DNA of 64,000 bases, from positions 372,001 through 436,000 of the forward strand of contig NZ_RWIT01000002.1 of assembly GCF_003944715.1 (NCBI RefSeq), in the 5' to 3' direction. The position numbers were made by a program, and so were the translations under genes. This DNA is from Hymenobacter rigui (GTDB lineage: Bacteria > Bacteroidota > Bacteroidia > Cytophagales > Hymenobacteraceae). Below are positions 44,140-53,573 of the stretch, in pieces. Position 1 is the stretch's first letter; each line of letters begins with the position of its first letter. The notes under the pieces were generated by a model, which saw nothing but the letters and a program-made list of their open reading frames with translations, was not told the origin of the DNA and did no database searches.

Positions 44140-45570
44140 TTATGAAGCAGTTACCGAATCGTGAAGCCCGGATTGCCGGCGCACTTCCTCCCCGGCCAGA
44201 AACCGTCCGTACCAATGGCCCGAGTCCTTAATGGTGCGGCGCTGGGTATCGTAATCCACGTGCACCAGCCCGAAGCGGGGCGCGTATCCCTCGGCCCACT
44301 CGAAGTTGTCGGTGAACGACCAGGCGAAGTACCCGTCCACCGGCACGCCTTCCCGCCGGGCGCGCAGCACCTGCCCGATGCAGGCCTGCAGATACGCCTG
44401 CCGGGCTGCATCGGGCACCCGGCCCATGAGGTTGGGCTGGTCGGGGAAGGCAGCGCCGTTTTCGGTGACGAGCAGACGGGGCGCGTTGGGGTAGGCCGCG
44501 AACTGCCGGAGCATGTGGTAGAGGCTTTCGGGATACACTTCCCAGCCCATGTCCGTGAACGGCACACCCCGGGCCGCCGCGCCCACCAGCCGGGCCCAGA
44601 GCAGCGGCACGTAGGGCGCGTGCTGCACCACCTCGCGGGTGTAGTTCTGCACGCCCAGAAAATCGAAGGCGAAAGGCAGCCGGGCCTCGTCGCCGGGGCG
44701 GTGGTAGCGGTCCAGCCAACCCAGCACCGGCAAATCGACCACGGGGTAGCCCAGGCCGAGGGCGGGCTCCACAAAAAGGCGGTTGAGCAGGGCGTCGGCG
44801 CGGCGGGTGGCGCGCTCGTCGCGGGCTAAGCCGGGGCGGCTGGGCGTTACGTAGGAGCAGGAAAACGTGGTACCGATTTGGGCCGTAGCCGGCAGCGCCG
44901 CCCGCAATGCCCGGCCGCCTTCGGCCTGGGCCAGGGCCGCGTGGTGGGTGGCGGCCAGAAACGCGCCCAGACTGCGCCGCCCAGGCGCGTGCACGCCTAG
45001 CAGGTGGCCGGCCCCGGTGAACACCATCGGCTCGTTCAGCACCATCCAGTGCCGCACCCGGTCACCGAAGCGGGCGGCCAGTAGCTCCACGTACTCCGTA
45101 AACCAGCCCACTACGCTACGGTTGGTCCAACCTCCCAGCTGCTGCAAAGCCGAAGGCAAATCCCAGTGGTAGGCCGTAAGCCAGGGCGTAATGCCCCGCT
45201 CCAGGCAGCCGTCAATCAGGCGGTCATAAAACCCTATTCCCTTTTGGTTAATACTACCTCTACCAGCCGGTAAAACCCGCGCCCAAGCCACCGAAAAGCG
45301 AAAATCAGCTATACCCATTTGCTTCAACAAATGGGTATCCCCGGGCCAGCGGTGGTAGAAGTCGGTGGCTATGTCAGCAGTTTCGCTGCGCTTGATGCGC
45401 CCCCGGCGGCGCACAAAATCATCCCAGATACTGGGGCCTTTCCCGTCCAGGTTCCAGGCTCCCTCCGTCTGGTACGCCGCCGCCGATACGCCCCAGCGGA
45501 AGTCCGGCCCAAAGTCAGCCCGGGAAAAAGCAGCGGGGCCGGAAGCCGGATAAAACGCGGGAGGCAGCAT
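44140..45570 (-). CDS. Family 1 glycoside hydrolase (beta-glucosidase)
   Basis: A 476-residue GH1 (beta/alpha)8 enzyme releasing terminal beta-linked glucose or related sugars. The N-terminal signature FRWGVSAAAYQTEGAWNLDG is present, then DFRFSVAWARVLPAG, the acid/base glutamate in MVLNEPM (~residue 180) and the nucleophile in LLVTENGA (~370), with FAWSFTDNFEWAEGY forming the aglycone and -1 subsites. There is no export signal, so it is cytoplasmic. No sugar transporter or regulator is adjacent. Confidence 0.95.
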   Translation of the reverse strand: MLPPAFYPASGPAAFSRADFGPDFRWGVSAAAYQTEGAWNLDGKGPSIWDDFVRRRGRIKRSETADIATDFYHRWPGDTHLLKQMGIADFRFSVAWARVLPAGRGSINQKGIGFYDRLIDGCLERGITPWLTAYHWDLPSALQQLGGWTNRSVVGWFTEYVELLAARFGDRVRHWMVLNEPMVFTGAGHLLGVHAPGRRSLGAFLAATHHAALAQAEGGRALRAALPATAQIGTTFSCSYVTPSRPGLARDERATRRADALLNRLFVEPALGLGYPVVDLPVLGWLDRYHRPGDEARLPFAFDFLGVQNYTREVVQHAPYVPLLWARLVGAAARGVPFTDMGWEVYPESLYHMLRQFAAYPNAPRLLVTENGAAFPDQPNLMGRVPDAARQAYLQACIGQVLRARREGVPVDGYFAWSFTDNFEWAEGYAPRFGLVHVDYDTQRRTIKDSGHWYGRFLAGEEVRRQSGLHDSVTAS

Positions 45571-45626
45571 GGGCAGGCGCAGTTATTTAAATTGTTTGGA
45601 GAGAAGATAATCAGATACTACCTGAA

Positions 45627-45722
45627 CGTCATTCCGAGCGAAGCCGAGGAATCTCGCGTGCTGACGTTGGGAATGGGTCTGCAACATCAGCATAGGAGAT
45701 TCCTCGGCCTCGCTCGGAAGGA
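45627..45722. repeat. Intergenic palindromic repeat ('cgtcattccgagcg' family), degraded
   Basis: Same family as 10675-10772; the left arm is intact (CGTCATTCCGAGCGAAGCCG), while the right arm has lost its last bases (CTCGGAAGG instead of CTCGGAATGACG) and carries a mutated inner segment (CATAGGAGATTCC). Confidence 0.8.
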
Positions 45723-45805
45723 AACTGCTACTGCTTCTCGAACAACTCCATTTTTAGGTAGTACAAAAGACGCTCTGGGCGGCCACGCGTTTCCTTCTCC
45801 CCCCT

Positions 45806-46816
45806 TCACCGTTTCACCAGTAGCCCCCTGCCCGCTTCCAGCAGCAGCTTATCCAGCACGGCGGCCGTTTCATCCGGATAATTGACGGGAATAGGGCGGC
45901 CGTATTGCAGCCAGTGGTCCAGTACGGCCAGGGACTTATCCTTGAGGTTCCTGACGACGGGCACGCCCATATCGGCCAGGGCGGCGGCGTTGCAGGCCTG
46001 CTCGTACTGCTGTTTCATGGGCAGCACCAGCAGCTTTTTGCCCAGGTACAGCGCCTCGGCGGGCGTTTCGAAGCCGGCCCCGCAGAGCACGCCCGCACTC
46101 CGGGCCAGACTATCGGTGAAGGCCGCCCCGCTCACGGGCCACACCTGCACGTTGCCGTGCTGGGCAGGCTGCGGGCTGTGCTTGCTGAAGACGTGCCACT
46201 GCACCGTGCGGCTCAGGTAGCGCAGGCGGCGCACCAGGGTTTCCTCATCGAAAGCGGGCAGATACACCGTGTAGTGGCCGTCGTTGGCGGGAGTCAGTTC
46301 CCGCACCTGCCGCCGGATAACGGGCGTGCTGATGTGGGGTTCGTAGCGCTGAAAGTGGAAGCCGTAGTGGCGCGTGGCCGGCGCATAGTGGCGCAGCACC
46401 GCCCGCCCCACCGGGTCGAAGGAAGCCGGCTCAGGCGCGTAGTCGCTCAGCACGGCCGCCTGATGGCTCAAAGCCACGCAGGGCACGCCTTGCTGCTGGC
46501 AGGCCCAGGCCGAAACCGGCTCAAAGTCGCTTATCACCAAATCGTACTCCTCCACCGGCAGCTGCCGGATTTCGCGCAGAAAGGCTTTGGAGTTCAGCTG
46601 CACGAAGGTTTTGACGAAGTTAATGCCACCCTTCCTGCCAAAAATGAACCCCAACCCGTGGCAGTGGTAGCGCACCGGAAACGGCAGCGGAATATCGGCG
46701 GGCGGGCCGCTCACGAGCACATCTACTTCTCCCCGCTGCTGCAGCAGCGGCACTATATCCAGGGCCCGGCTCAGGTGCCCGTTGCCGGTGCCCTGAATGG
46801 CGTACAAAATGCGCAT
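45806..46816 (-). CDS. Glycosyltransferase family protein (MurG/GT28-like fold)
   Basis: A 336-residue GT-B protein. It begins MRILYAIQGTGNGHLSRALD, the glycine/histidine loop of GT28-like enzymes, has EYDLVISDFEPVSAWACQQQ in the first Rossmann domain and the donor-site region AGVLCGAGFETPAEALYLGK followed by PMKQQYEQACNA in the second. It resembles the conserved TIGR00661-type family found in bacteria and archaea rather than MurG itself. It lies 26 bp downstream of the phosphoesterase on the same strand, a pairing common in Bacteroidota that suggests a shared cell-envelope lipid or glycolipid pathway. Confidence 0.88.
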   Translation of the reverse strand: MRILYAIQGTGNGHLSRALDIVPLLQQRGEVDVLVSGPPADIPLPFPVRYHCHGLGFIFGRKGGINFVKTFVQLNSKAFLREIRQLPVEEYDLVISDFEPVSAWACQQQGVPCVALSHQAAVLSDYAPEPASFDPVGRAVLRHYAPATRHYGFHFQRYEPHISTPVIRRQVRELTPANDGHYTVYLPAFDEETLVRRLRYLSRTVQWHVFSKHSPQPAQHGNVQVWPVSGAAFTDSLARSAGVLCGAGFETPAEALYLGKKLLVLPMKQQYEQACNAAALADMGVPVVRNLKDKSLAVLDHWLQYGRPIPVNYPDETAAVLDKLLLEAGRGLLVKR

Positions 46817-46842
46817 GAAGCGAGAATAACAACGAAAAATAA

Positions 46843-47748
46843 CTAGCTCACCCCCATTTCGCGCAGCAAACCAGCCAGTAGTTCAGCGGCGGGTGCATCG
46901 GCCGCTGCTTCGGCTTCGTCGGGCTCGGCGGGGTGGGCCGTTGCGGTTTGCTGCATGCGGGGGTCGAGGTGGTAGTGGTAGAGCTGCCAGCCGGTTTCGG
47001 CGGTGTACTCCAGGGCCGTGAGGTTTTCCACCCAGTCGCCGGAGTTCAGGTAGCCGACTTCGCCCTGAGCAGTGGTCAGGGCTTTGATTTCGGGGCAGTG
47101 AATATGGCCGCAGGCGACGTAGCGGTAGCCCTTGTCAGCGGCAATGGCAGCGGCGGTCTGCTCGAAGTCACTCACCAGGCTCACGGCGCTTTTCACCCGG
47201 TCCTTCACCGCCTTCGACAATGCCACCCGGGGCCGTCCCACCCGGGCCAGCCCCCAGTTCACGAGGCGGTTCAGGAGAATCAGCAGGTCGTAGCCGTGGC
47301 CGCCCAGGCGGGCCAGCCAGCGCGAGTGGCGCATGGTCACGTCGAACACGTCGCCGTGAAACAGCCAGGTTTTGCCGTGGGGCAGGTCCAGCACCAGCTT
47401 GTTGTCGATGCGCAGCGCCCCCAGCCGGGTGCCGGCAAACTTGCGCAGCAGCTCGTCGTGGTTGCCGGTGAGGTAGTGGATGCGGGTGCCCTTGGCCGCC
47501 AGCCCGGCCAGGTAGCGCACCACCCGCATGTGGGCCGGGGGCCAGTAGTTTTTGCTGAACTGCCAGATGTCCACAATGTCGCCGTTGAGCACCAGGGTGC
47601 GGGGCCGCACGCTTTTCAGGTAGCGCAGCAGCTCGGGGGCGTGGCAGCCATAGGTACCCAGGTGCACATCGGAAATCACGCAGACCTCCAGCCGGCGCCG
47701 GGGGGGCTTGCGCGCGGTCTTGTTGGCCGCAGTCGGGGCGTCGCTCAT
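46843..47748 (-). CDS. Metallophosphoesterase, UDP-2,3-diacylglucosamine diphosphatase-like
   Basis: A 301-residue calcineurin-like phosphoesterase with the binuclear metal motifs VISDVHLGTYG, LNGDIVDIWQF, TGNHDELLR, FHGDVFDV and VACGHIHCPEI. The arrangement, with the long helical RHSRWLARLGGHGYD segment, is that of LpxH-like UDP-2,3-diacylglucosamine diphosphatases of lipid A synthesis. Bacteroidota contain several related paralogues, so lpxH identity is not certain. N- and C-terminal ~30 residues are low complexity. Its ATG overlaps the stop of the upstream small gene (ATGA) and it is followed by the glycosyltransferase, giving a three-gene operon. Confidence 0.88.
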   Translation of the reverse strand: MSDAPTAANKTARKPPRRRLEVCVISDVHLGTYGCHAPELLRYLKSVRPRTLVLNGDIVDIWQFSKNYWPPAHMRVVRYLAGLAAKGTRIHYLTGNHDELLRKFAGTRLGALRIDNKLVLDLPHGKTWLFHGDVFDVTMRHSRWLARLGGHGYDLLILLNRLVNWGLARVGRPRVALSKAVKDRVKSAVSLVSDFEQTAAAIAADKGYRYVACGHIHCPEIKALTTAQGEVGYLNSGDWVENLTALEYTAETGWQLYHYHLDPRMQQTATAHPAEPDEAEAAADAPAAELLAGLLREMGVS

Positions 47749-47972
47749 AAGGCAGGGCGGGCAGTTAGGCCGGCGCGGGGCCGGATGCGCCGCCCGGGGC
47801 GAATGGCCGAGGGCGGGCCGTCCTCATCGGCGGCGTGGCTGAAGTGCCAGGGCAGCCGCACAGCGCCCACGGAGCGCAACGCGTAGGCCAGCACCAGGGC
47901 CAGCTGAAACGCGAGGTACGCGGCGGCGCGCACCAGGCGGCGCAGCAACAACAGGGCAATGGGAGTCCGCAT
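47745..47972 (-). CDS. Small hypothetical membrane protein
   Basis: A 75-residue protein with one hydrophobic segment (residues ~3-32, IALLLLRRLVRAAAYLAF and the following LALVLAYAL) and a polar, basic C-terminal tail. I do not recognise it. Its TGA stop overlaps the ATG of the phosphoesterase, implying translational coupling. ATG 47972 is used; ATG 47999 would add nine residues. The coupling to LpxH-like and GT28-like genes hints at a membrane accessory role in the same pathway (inference). Confidence 0.55.
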   Translation of the reverse strand: MRTPIALLLLRRLVRAAAYLAFQLALVLAYALRSVGAVRLPWHFSHAADEDGPPSAIRPGRRIRPRAGLTARPAL

Positions 47973-48191
47973 GCTTTCTACCCGTTTGATCCACTGCAAA
48001 AATCGATATACAGTGTGATGCCGGGGTTACGGTCGGGTTACGGTTTCGTCACGTTTGGCTGATTGCGCCCTTCTGGCTGGAGCCGCCCCATGTATGGTTA
48101 GATACATGTATTCCAGCAACATTTGCGCTGCCGCAGCGTTAGGGCCGCAATTCATTTTGCCGGGTCCCTCCTGACCTCTATTCCTTCCTGC

Positions 48192-48827
48192 ATGCTGGAA
48201 TTCCACGATTTCCACAAAGCCTACAACGGCCACACCATTCTGCGTCTGCCTGATTTCAGCATCGACTCCGGAATTTACTGGCTTCGCGGCCACAACGGGT
48301 CCGGCAAAAGCACCTTTCTGCAGTCGGTAGCCGGTATTCTATCATTCGAGGGCGACATTGTGCTGGATAAGCACCTATCCATAAAAAAGCATCCGGCCGC
48401 TTACCGTAACAAAGTGAATTTTGCGGAAGCAGAGCCGGTATTTCCGGATTTTCTGACGGGCACCGATCTGATCCGGTTATTCAAATCGGCCAAGCAGGCC
48501 CCGGCCCGGCAGGAGGAGCCGTACGTGGAAAGTATGGGCATGTCGGCCTACGTGACGGCCCCCATCAGCACCTATTCGAGCGGCATGCTCAAGAAGCTGG
48601 CCTTGGTGCTGGCTTTCTTGGGCCGGCCCGGCTGCATTCTGCTCGATGAGCCCCTGACTACACTGGACGCCGATTCGCTGCCCATACTTTTTAGCTGGAT
48701 TACTGAACAGCAGCAGCAGGCGGGCACCACGTTTCTGCTCTCCTCGCACCAGGAGCTGGAAAACGACATGCTCCCGAACGTGCGAGAAATGCTAGTGGCC
48801 GGGGCTACGCTGCACTATCCCGCATGA
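48192..48827 (+). CDS. ABC transporter ATP-binding protein
   Basis: A 211-residue ABC ATPase with Walker A GHNGSGKST, a Q-loop region (VNFAEAEPVF, where Glu/Asn replace the usual Gln), signature YSSGMLKKL, Walker B CILLDEPLTTLD and the H-loop SSHQELEND. It is short and lacks some of the helical subdomain, like ATPases of small exporters or ABC-2 systems. ATG 48192 (MLEFHDFHKAYNGH) is chosen over a longer frame from 48123. Its stop overlaps the start of the membrane subunit gene by 4 bp, so the two subunits are made together. Confidence 0.92.
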   Translation: MLEFHDFHKAYNGHTILRLPDFSIDSGIYWLRGHNGSGKSTFLQSVAGILSFEGDIVLDKHLSIKKHPAAYRNKVNFAEAEPVFPDFLTGTDLIRLFKSAKQAPARQEEPYVESMGMSAYVTAPISTYSSGMLKKLALVLAFLGRPGCILLDEPLTTLDADSLPILFSWITEQQQQAGTTFLLSSHQELENDMLPNVREMLVAGATLHYPA

Positions 48828-49939
48828 ACAGCGCCCACACCCGCGTCCTTATCAGGGTGGTAGCCAAGGGCTTCTACCGGGCCCACACCGGCCTGCTCCT
48901 CTCCCTGTTCATCCTGCTTTTCAGCAATTTCTTTTATACCAACGTCCTCAACCAAACCCATTTAACGCCCGACCAAATCATCGAAACCGCCCTGAAGCTG
49001 GCCATATCCAGCGTCAGTGAGCCCCAGGGCGCGGCTATTTTTGCGGTGTTGTTGTGGGCCTACAGCGCCAAAACCTGGCAATATGCCCGCGCCCGCCTGC
49101 AGGCTCCGGACACGACTTTTCTCTACTACAGCCTCAACGCCTTGCCCCAACCCCGGCAGCTGCGGGCCTGGGCCGTGGTGCAGCTGGTTATGGTGCTGCC
49201 GCTGCTGGTAATGGGCGCTTACGCCATACTGGTAGGCGTGGCGTACGGCTACTGGCTGGTACCGCTGCTCGTGCCGGCGTACCTGCTGGCCCTCACCGCC
49301 TACGGTGCCCGGCTCTACTACCGCCTGACCAACCACCTGCACTCTGAGCCGGCTGCTTCGGTGGGGCCACGGTGGCTGCGCCGCTGGCCCAAACCCCTGT
49401 TCAGCCTGTTTCTGTTTGAGCTGCTGACCCGCCAACGCGTTGCCTTCGTTGTTACCAAAGTAGCTGCCGTAGTGAGTATTGCCCTACTCTTCGGCGTATT
49501 TCCCGACTCTCACTCCGACGCGCGGCTACTGGGTATTGTTGGGCTGTGTGTAGCCCTGATCCACGCGGTACTGGTGTATCAGTCCAATGAGTTTGAACTG
49601 ACCTACCTGCGCTTCGCCCGCAACCTCCCGTACGGCAAAAACCGGCAATTTGGGCAGCAGGTGGCCTTGTTCAGCTTGCTGCTGCTGCCCGAAATGCTGT
49701 GGATTATCTATTTCTCCGGCCTACCCCAAGCCCTGCTTGGCTTACTGATGATGGTAAGCGTTACGCTGCTGTTCCGGGCCGTGCTCTACCAGACGGGTCG
49801 CCGCATGAACCGGTACCTGCGGATCGTGTTCGGGTTGTTTATGGGGTTTCTGCTGCTGGGCCTGTTTGGGTACACGGCGGTGCTGGCCGTCGGCAGCCTG
49901 CTGGCCGCCTGGGTTATGCAGCTACGCCACGCCGAGTAG
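48824..49939 (+). CDS. ABC transporter-associated membrane protein (permease subunit)
   Basis: A 371-residue polytopic protein with about eight to ten hydrophobic segments (for example LLSLFILLFSNFFYTN near 22-40, VVQLVMVLPLLVMGAYAILV near 125-145 and a helical pair at the C-terminus, FGLFMGFLLLGLFGYTAVLA). It overlaps the upstream ATPase gene by ATGA and is therefore its membrane partner. No substrate-specific motif is visible; the family is one of the unassigned Bacteroidota ABC-2-like exporters. Confidence 0.82.
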   Translation: MNSAHTRVLIRVVAKGFYRAHTGLLLSLFILLFSNFFYTNVLNQTHLTPDQIIETALKLAISSVSEPQGAAIFAVLLWAYSAKTWQYARARLQAPDTTFLYYSLNALPQPRQLRAWAVVQLVMVLPLLVMGAYAILVGVAYGYWLVPLLVPAYLLALTAYGARLYYRLTNHLHSEPAASVGPRWLRRWPKPLFSLFLFELLTRQRVAFVVTKVAAVVSIALLFGVFPDSHSDARLLGIVGLCVALIHAVLVYQSNEFELTYLRFARNLPYGKNRQFGQQVALFSLLLLPEMLWIIYFSGLPQALLGLLMMVSVTLLFRAVLYQTGRRMNRYLRIVFGLFMGFLLLGLFGYTAVLAVGSLLAAWVMQLRHAE

Positions 49940-50021
49940 ACGTTTGGTCCGATGCGAACCAATTCCTACCGCTTGCCAGCCGTCATTGACCGAAACCTGC
50001 GGCAGCGGGCCGGGCTTTGTG

Positions 50022-50029
50022 TATCTTTG
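50022..50029 (+). promoter_or_regulatory. Putative -7 box for the gene at 50080
   Basis: TATCTTTG matches TAnnTTTG, 50 bp before the ATG. No TTG at 19-21 bp upstream was found. Confidence 0.45.
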
Positions 50030-50079
50030 TATCCTCCAAAAATCAGCCTCTGTTATAATTCGCATTTTCACCTCCTATA

Positions 50080-50640
50080 ATGAAGAAACTTCTCCTCCTC
50101 GCCATTCTGGTGCTGACCACGCTGGCTGCCTCGGCCCAGTACATGCCCGGCAAGCCCCGCAAAAAATACACCTTTCCTAAAAAAGACGAGGAAAGCCCTT
50201 ACGTACTCAACGTGACTAAAAACACGGATGAAGACGCCGAAGTGGATGCCTGCGTAACCCGCGTGGCTTACCGCCCCTACAGCCTGCTGCTCACCGAAAT
50301 CAACGAGCTGAAGCGCATGAACAACTGGGCCGATACCACGTACCAGCGCCGCTTCCAGCAGCTGGCCGCCGGCGGCCAGCTGGTAATCACCATGTACCGC
50401 CGGGGTGCCGCCAACGCCGACCCCGCTTACCTGAGCCTGGTTGCCAAAACCAAGGATGGCAAAGAAGTGCTGAACGTGCCCGGCCTCCCCGCCGGCAACG
50501 GCCGCTTCTGGAACCGGGACCTGTACATGAGCAAGCGCACTATCCCATTTGGTAAAGTCGATGCAGCGCAGGATATCTTCCTGACTATCAACGACGCCAA
50601 AACCAAGCAAAACTTCGAGTACATCATCAAGGCCGAGTAG
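50080..50640 (+). CDS. Hypothetical secreted protein
   Basis: A 186-residue protein with a signal peptide (MKKLLLLAILVLTTLAASAQ) and a mature domain I do not recognise. The N-terminal 40 mature residues are Lys-rich (KPRKKYTFPKK); the remainder looks alpha/beta with one cysteine (DACVTRVAYRPY) and ends in IIKAE. No lipobox is present, so a soluble periplasmic protein is likely. It stands alone, bounded by a -7 box upstream and a strong terminator downstream. Confidence 0.7.
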   Translation: MKKLLLLAILVLTTLAASAQYMPGKPRKKYTFPKKDEESPYVLNVTKNTDEDAEVDACVTRVAYRPYSLLLTEINELKRMNNWADTTYQRRFQQLAAGGQLVITMYRRGAANADPAYLSLVAKTKDGKEVLNVPGLPAGNGRFWNRDLYMSKRTIPFGKVDAAQDIFLTINDAKTKQNFEYIIKAE

Positions 50641-50661
50641 TCAGCCCCCCGATTACCGCAT

Positions 50662-50701
50662 GCAAAAGCCCGGCTTTTCCTACGAAAGGCCGGGCTTTTG
50701 C
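50662..50701. terminator. Bidirectional terminator
   Basis: 13-bp stem GCAAAAGCCCGGC / GCCGGGCTTTTGC with flanking A/T runs, between the hypothetical secreted-protein gene and the convergent Nudix gene. Confidence 0.88.
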
Positions 50702-50715
50702 GCGTAGTAGACAGG

Positions 50716-51237
50716 TTATTTGCGAGCCTCCCGGAGCTGCGCCCACTGCACCGCAATAATGGTTTTGGCATCCTCCAGGGGCAGCTTCCACAAGTCGGCG
50801 GCGGCGAAGGGTACGGCTTCAATCTTCTCGTTTTCCTCGGCCAGCCCCCCACCGGGGCCCGACTGGTGACTGACTTCGGCGTAGAACACGGTGATGACTT
50901 CTGAGCTGGTGCCGGGCGAGGGCAGCATGCGGGCAATCTGCTCCAGGTGGTCCACATCATACCCCAACTCCTCCTGAATTTCGCGGCGGATAGCCGTTTC
51001 GGGTGTTTCCTCCCCATCTACCATACCGGCGGCCAGCTCCAGAATTTCGGCTTCCGGCCCGATGCGGTACTGCCGGGTAAGAATATACTGCCCGGTGCCG
51101 GTGTGGTACACCAGCGCGGCCACCGCCGTACCGGGCTCAAACCGCTCCCGCCGCAGCACGTCGGGGCCATCCTGCACCCGCAGCACGCTGAGTTTGTAGT
51201 GCCCATCGAAGGCTGTTTTTCGCTCGATGATCTGCAT
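50716..51237 (-). CDS. Nudix hydrolase, ADP-ribose pyrophosphatase-like
   Basis: A 173-residue Nudix enzyme. The Nudix box GX5EX7REUXEEXGU is complete: GMVDGE, ETPETAI, RREIQEELGY (about residues 70-93). The preceding strand EILELAAGMVDG and the C-terminal FYAEVSHQSGPGGG followed by NEKIEAVPF resemble the NudF/ADP-ribose pyrophosphatase subfamily, which cleaves ADP-ribose to AMP and ribose 5-phosphate. The substrate assignment is by family resemblance only. Confidence 0.9.
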   Translation of the reverse strand: MQIIERKTAFDGHYKLSVLRVQDGPDVLRRERFEPGTAVAALVYHTGTGQYILTRQYRIGPEAEILELAAGMVDGEETPETAIRREIQEELGYDVDHLEQIARMLPSPGTSSEVITVFYAEVSHQSGPGGGLAEENEKIEAVPFAAADLWKLPLEDAKTIIAVQWAQLREARK

Positions 51238-51431
51238 AGTAAAATAAGGTAAGTGATGCTGAGGAAGCCAATGTATACGAATTTTGCGGCCCCGTGCCGG
51301 ACCGTTGTTGCTCCTGCCCGGAGTGCGCGCCGGGCTATGGAGTGCGTTACGGTAAAAAAAGCCGACCTTTGCGGGCTCTTATAGCTGTGTCATTTTCGCT
51401 GCCCCTCCGGGCGGCTGCTTTTTTTTCCTAG

Positions 51432-52886
51432 ATGTCGTTCGACGAACTCAACCTGATTGAGCCCATCCTTACTGCGCTGCACGAGGAAGGCTACGTTACC
51501 CCCACACCCATTCAGCAGCAGGCCATTCCGCAGGTGCTGGAAGGCCACGACCTGCTGGGAATTGCCCAGACGGGCACCGGCAAAACGGCCGCCTTCACCG
51601 TTCCTATCCTGCAGATTCTGCACCAGACGGCCCAGGTAGAGCGCCACGCGCCCGGCCGCATCCGCTGCCTGGTGCTCACGCCCACCCGCGAGCTGGCCAT
51701 TCAGATTGGCGAAAGTTTCCGGGCTTACGGCCGTCACCTGCCGAAGCTTCGCTCCACCGTTATTTTCGGCGGCGTAGGTCAGCACCCGCAGGTGCAGGCC
51801 CTCAAGCGCGGCGTAGAAGTACTTATTGCCACGCCCGGCCGGTTGCTCGACCTGATGAATCAGGGCTTTATCGACCTGCGCACCATCGAGGTGTTTGTGC
51901 TGGACGAGGCCGACCGCATGCTGGATATGGGCTTTATCCATGACATCAAGCGGATTCTGCCCAAGCTGCCCAAGCAGCGCCAGACGCTGTTCTTCTCGGC
52001 CACCATGCCCGGCCAGATTCAGGAGCTGGCCGACAGCATTCTGCGCCCCAACCCGGTGAAGGTGACGGTTACGCCCGTGTCGAGCACGGCCGATACCGTA
52101 ACCCAGGCCGTGTACATGGTGGAGAAAACCGATAAGGCTGACCTGCTGGAGCACGTGCTGCAGGACAAGAATATCCGCCGGGTGCTGGTGTTCACGCGCA
52201 CCAAGCACGGGGCCGATAAGGTGGTTCGCACGCTGCTTAAAGCCAACATCGGGGCCGAGGCCATCCACGGCAACAAAAGCCAGAACCATCGGCAGCGGGC
52301 CCTCAGCAACTTCAAAGCCGGCACCACCCGCGTGCTGGTAGCCACCGATATTGCGGCCCGCGGCATTGATGTGGAGGAGCTCACCCACGTTATCAACTAC
52401 GAAATTCCCAACGAGCCCGAGTCCTACGTGCACCGCATCGGCCGCACCGGCCGCGCCGGCGCCGACGGCACGGCCCTTTCCTTCTGCGACGACGAGGAGC
52501 GCGCTTACCTGCAGGACATCCAGAAGCTGATCCGCCGTCAGATTCCGGTCGTGCAGAACCATCCGTACACTTCCAGCGCCGTGGCGCCGGTGCCGCTCTC
52601 GGGCGGTCCGGCCATCAAGCGCCCCAAAGGTCCGGCCGGCCGGCCGGCCCGGCCGGGTCGGGGTCCGCAGGCCGGTGGCAGCGGCCGTCCGGAAGGGCAG
52701 CGTGGTGCTGGCAGCCAGGGCGGTGGCCGCCCCGAGCGGGCTGGCGGCAACGCGGGTCGGGAAGGGCAGCGCGGCGGCCACGCCGCGGCGGGCCGACCGG
52801 CCGGCACTGCTCATCCTGAAGGCGGCAACGCCGGCGGAACCAGCCGGGGCGGCCAGCGCCGCTACCGGGGCGGCAGCGGCCGCTAA
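51432..52886 (+). CDS. DEAD-box RNA helicase with Gly/Arg-rich tail (RhlE-like)
   Basis: A 484-residue ATP-dependent RNA helicase. The Q motif is [11 protein letters not shown], motif I AQTGTGKT, motif Ia PTRELA, motif II DEAD, motif III SAT, and in the second RecA domain [15 protein letters not shown] and [10 protein letters not shown]. Residues ~375-484 form a disordered Pro/Gly/Arg-rich tail that would bind RNA nonspecifically. RhlE-type helicases help ribosome assembly and mRNA turnover, often in the cold. The start at 51432 ([16 protein letters not shown]) fits the family. Confidence 0.95.
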   Translation: MSFDELNLIEPILTALHEEGYVTPTPIQQQAIPQVLEGHDLLGIAQTGTGKTAAFTVPILQILHQTAQVERHAPGRIRCLVLTPTRELAIQIGESFRAYGRHLPKLRSTVIFGGVGQHPQVQALKRGVEVLIATPGRLLDLMNQGFIDLRTIEVFVLDEADRMLDMGFIHDIKRILPKLPKQRQTLFFSATMPGQIQELADSILRPNPVKVTVTPVSSTADTVTQAVYMVEKTDKADLLEHVLQDKNIRRVLVFTRTKHGADKVVRTLLKANIGAEAIHGNKSQNHRQRALSNFKAGTTRVLVATDIAARGIDVEELTHVINYEIPNEPESYVHRIGRTGRAGADGTALSFCDDEERAYLQDIQKLIRRQIPVVQNHPYTSSAVAPVPLSGGPAIKRPKGPAGRPARPGRGPQAGGSGRPEGQRGAGSQGGGRPERAGGNAGREGQRGGHAAAGRPAGTAHPEGGNAGGTSRGGQRRYRGGSGR

Positions 52887-52907
52887 GCCTGTATCCAGCC
52901 CTAGTCT

Positions 52908-52938
52908 TCAACGCCCCGGCCGGTCTGGTCGTGGCGTT
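52908..52938 (+). terminator. Possible terminator of the helicase gene
   Basis: Stem AACGCC(CCGG) with (GGTC)GGCGTT around a short loop, 22 bp after the stop. The T tail is poor, hence the low score. Confidence 0.45.
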
Positions 52939-53065
52939 GTGCGTTAGCAGAGGGCGGGCAGTTTGGATGGGGCCGGACCGATGCAGTGAGGATAAACAAT
53001 TCGGGCCGGAAGTTGCTTATTTTCCCGGACGCCCGGTGGGCGGTTTTTACCTCCTTCGTTTCGTT

Positions 53066-53548
53066 ATGGCACAACGCACTCTTCCCGTTATTCAGGCCCT
53101 GCGCGACACTGCTCAGCGCCTCAACAGCCAGGCTCCATATCAGTGGGGGCACATGGGCAGCTGCAACTGCGGCCACCTGGCCCAGACGATTACCCGGCTC
53201 ACAAAAGCCGAAATCCACGCCCGCGCCATGGAGCGCTACGGCGACTGGGAGCGGCAACTCACCGATTACTGCCCCACCAGCGGCCTGCCTATCGATGAAA
53301 CCATTGATGAGATGCTGGCCCTGGGCTTCACCCGCCAGGACCTCACGCACCTGGAGCGTCTTTCCGACCCTACCATCCGGGCGGCTATTCCCTTCGAGCG
53401 CCGCGACGCCCTGCGCCACAACCAGCGCGACGATGTGGTGCTGTACCTGCGTACCTGGGCTGACCTGCTGGAAGGCGACCTGCTGGCCGGAATTGAACTT
53501 CCTGCGCTATTGCCCCAGCCCACCCCCGAGTTGGTAGCTGCCCAGTAG
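53066..53548 (+). CDS. Hypothetical cytoplasmic protein
   Basis: A 160-residue protein I cannot assign to a named family, though it looks conserved. It has no signal or membrane helix. Features include the Cys-rich WGHMGSCNCGHLAQTI segment (~27-42) and GLPIDETIDEMLALGFTRQD. The SCNCGH cluster might bind metal. A longer frame from 52931 is rejected because its extra codons are low-quality and the ATG at 53066 starts a compact MAQRTLPVIQALRDTA helix. A terminator follows. Confidence 0.65.
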   Translation: MAQRTLPVIQALRDTAQRLNSQAPYQWGHMGSCNCGHLAQTITRLTKAEIHARAMERYGDWERQLTDYCPTSGLPIDETIDEMLALGFTRQDLTHLERLSDPTIRAAIPFERRDALRHNQRDDVVLYLRTWADLLEGDLLAGIELPALLPQPTPELVAAQ

Positions 53549-53573
53549 CCCGAAGGAGCAATCAACACACGCG

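Noticed and set aside
51390-52814. 474-codon minus-strand frame opposite the DEAD-box helicase
   Set aside because: The plus-strand frame has all helicase motifs; this one has none and is a codon-bias shadow.
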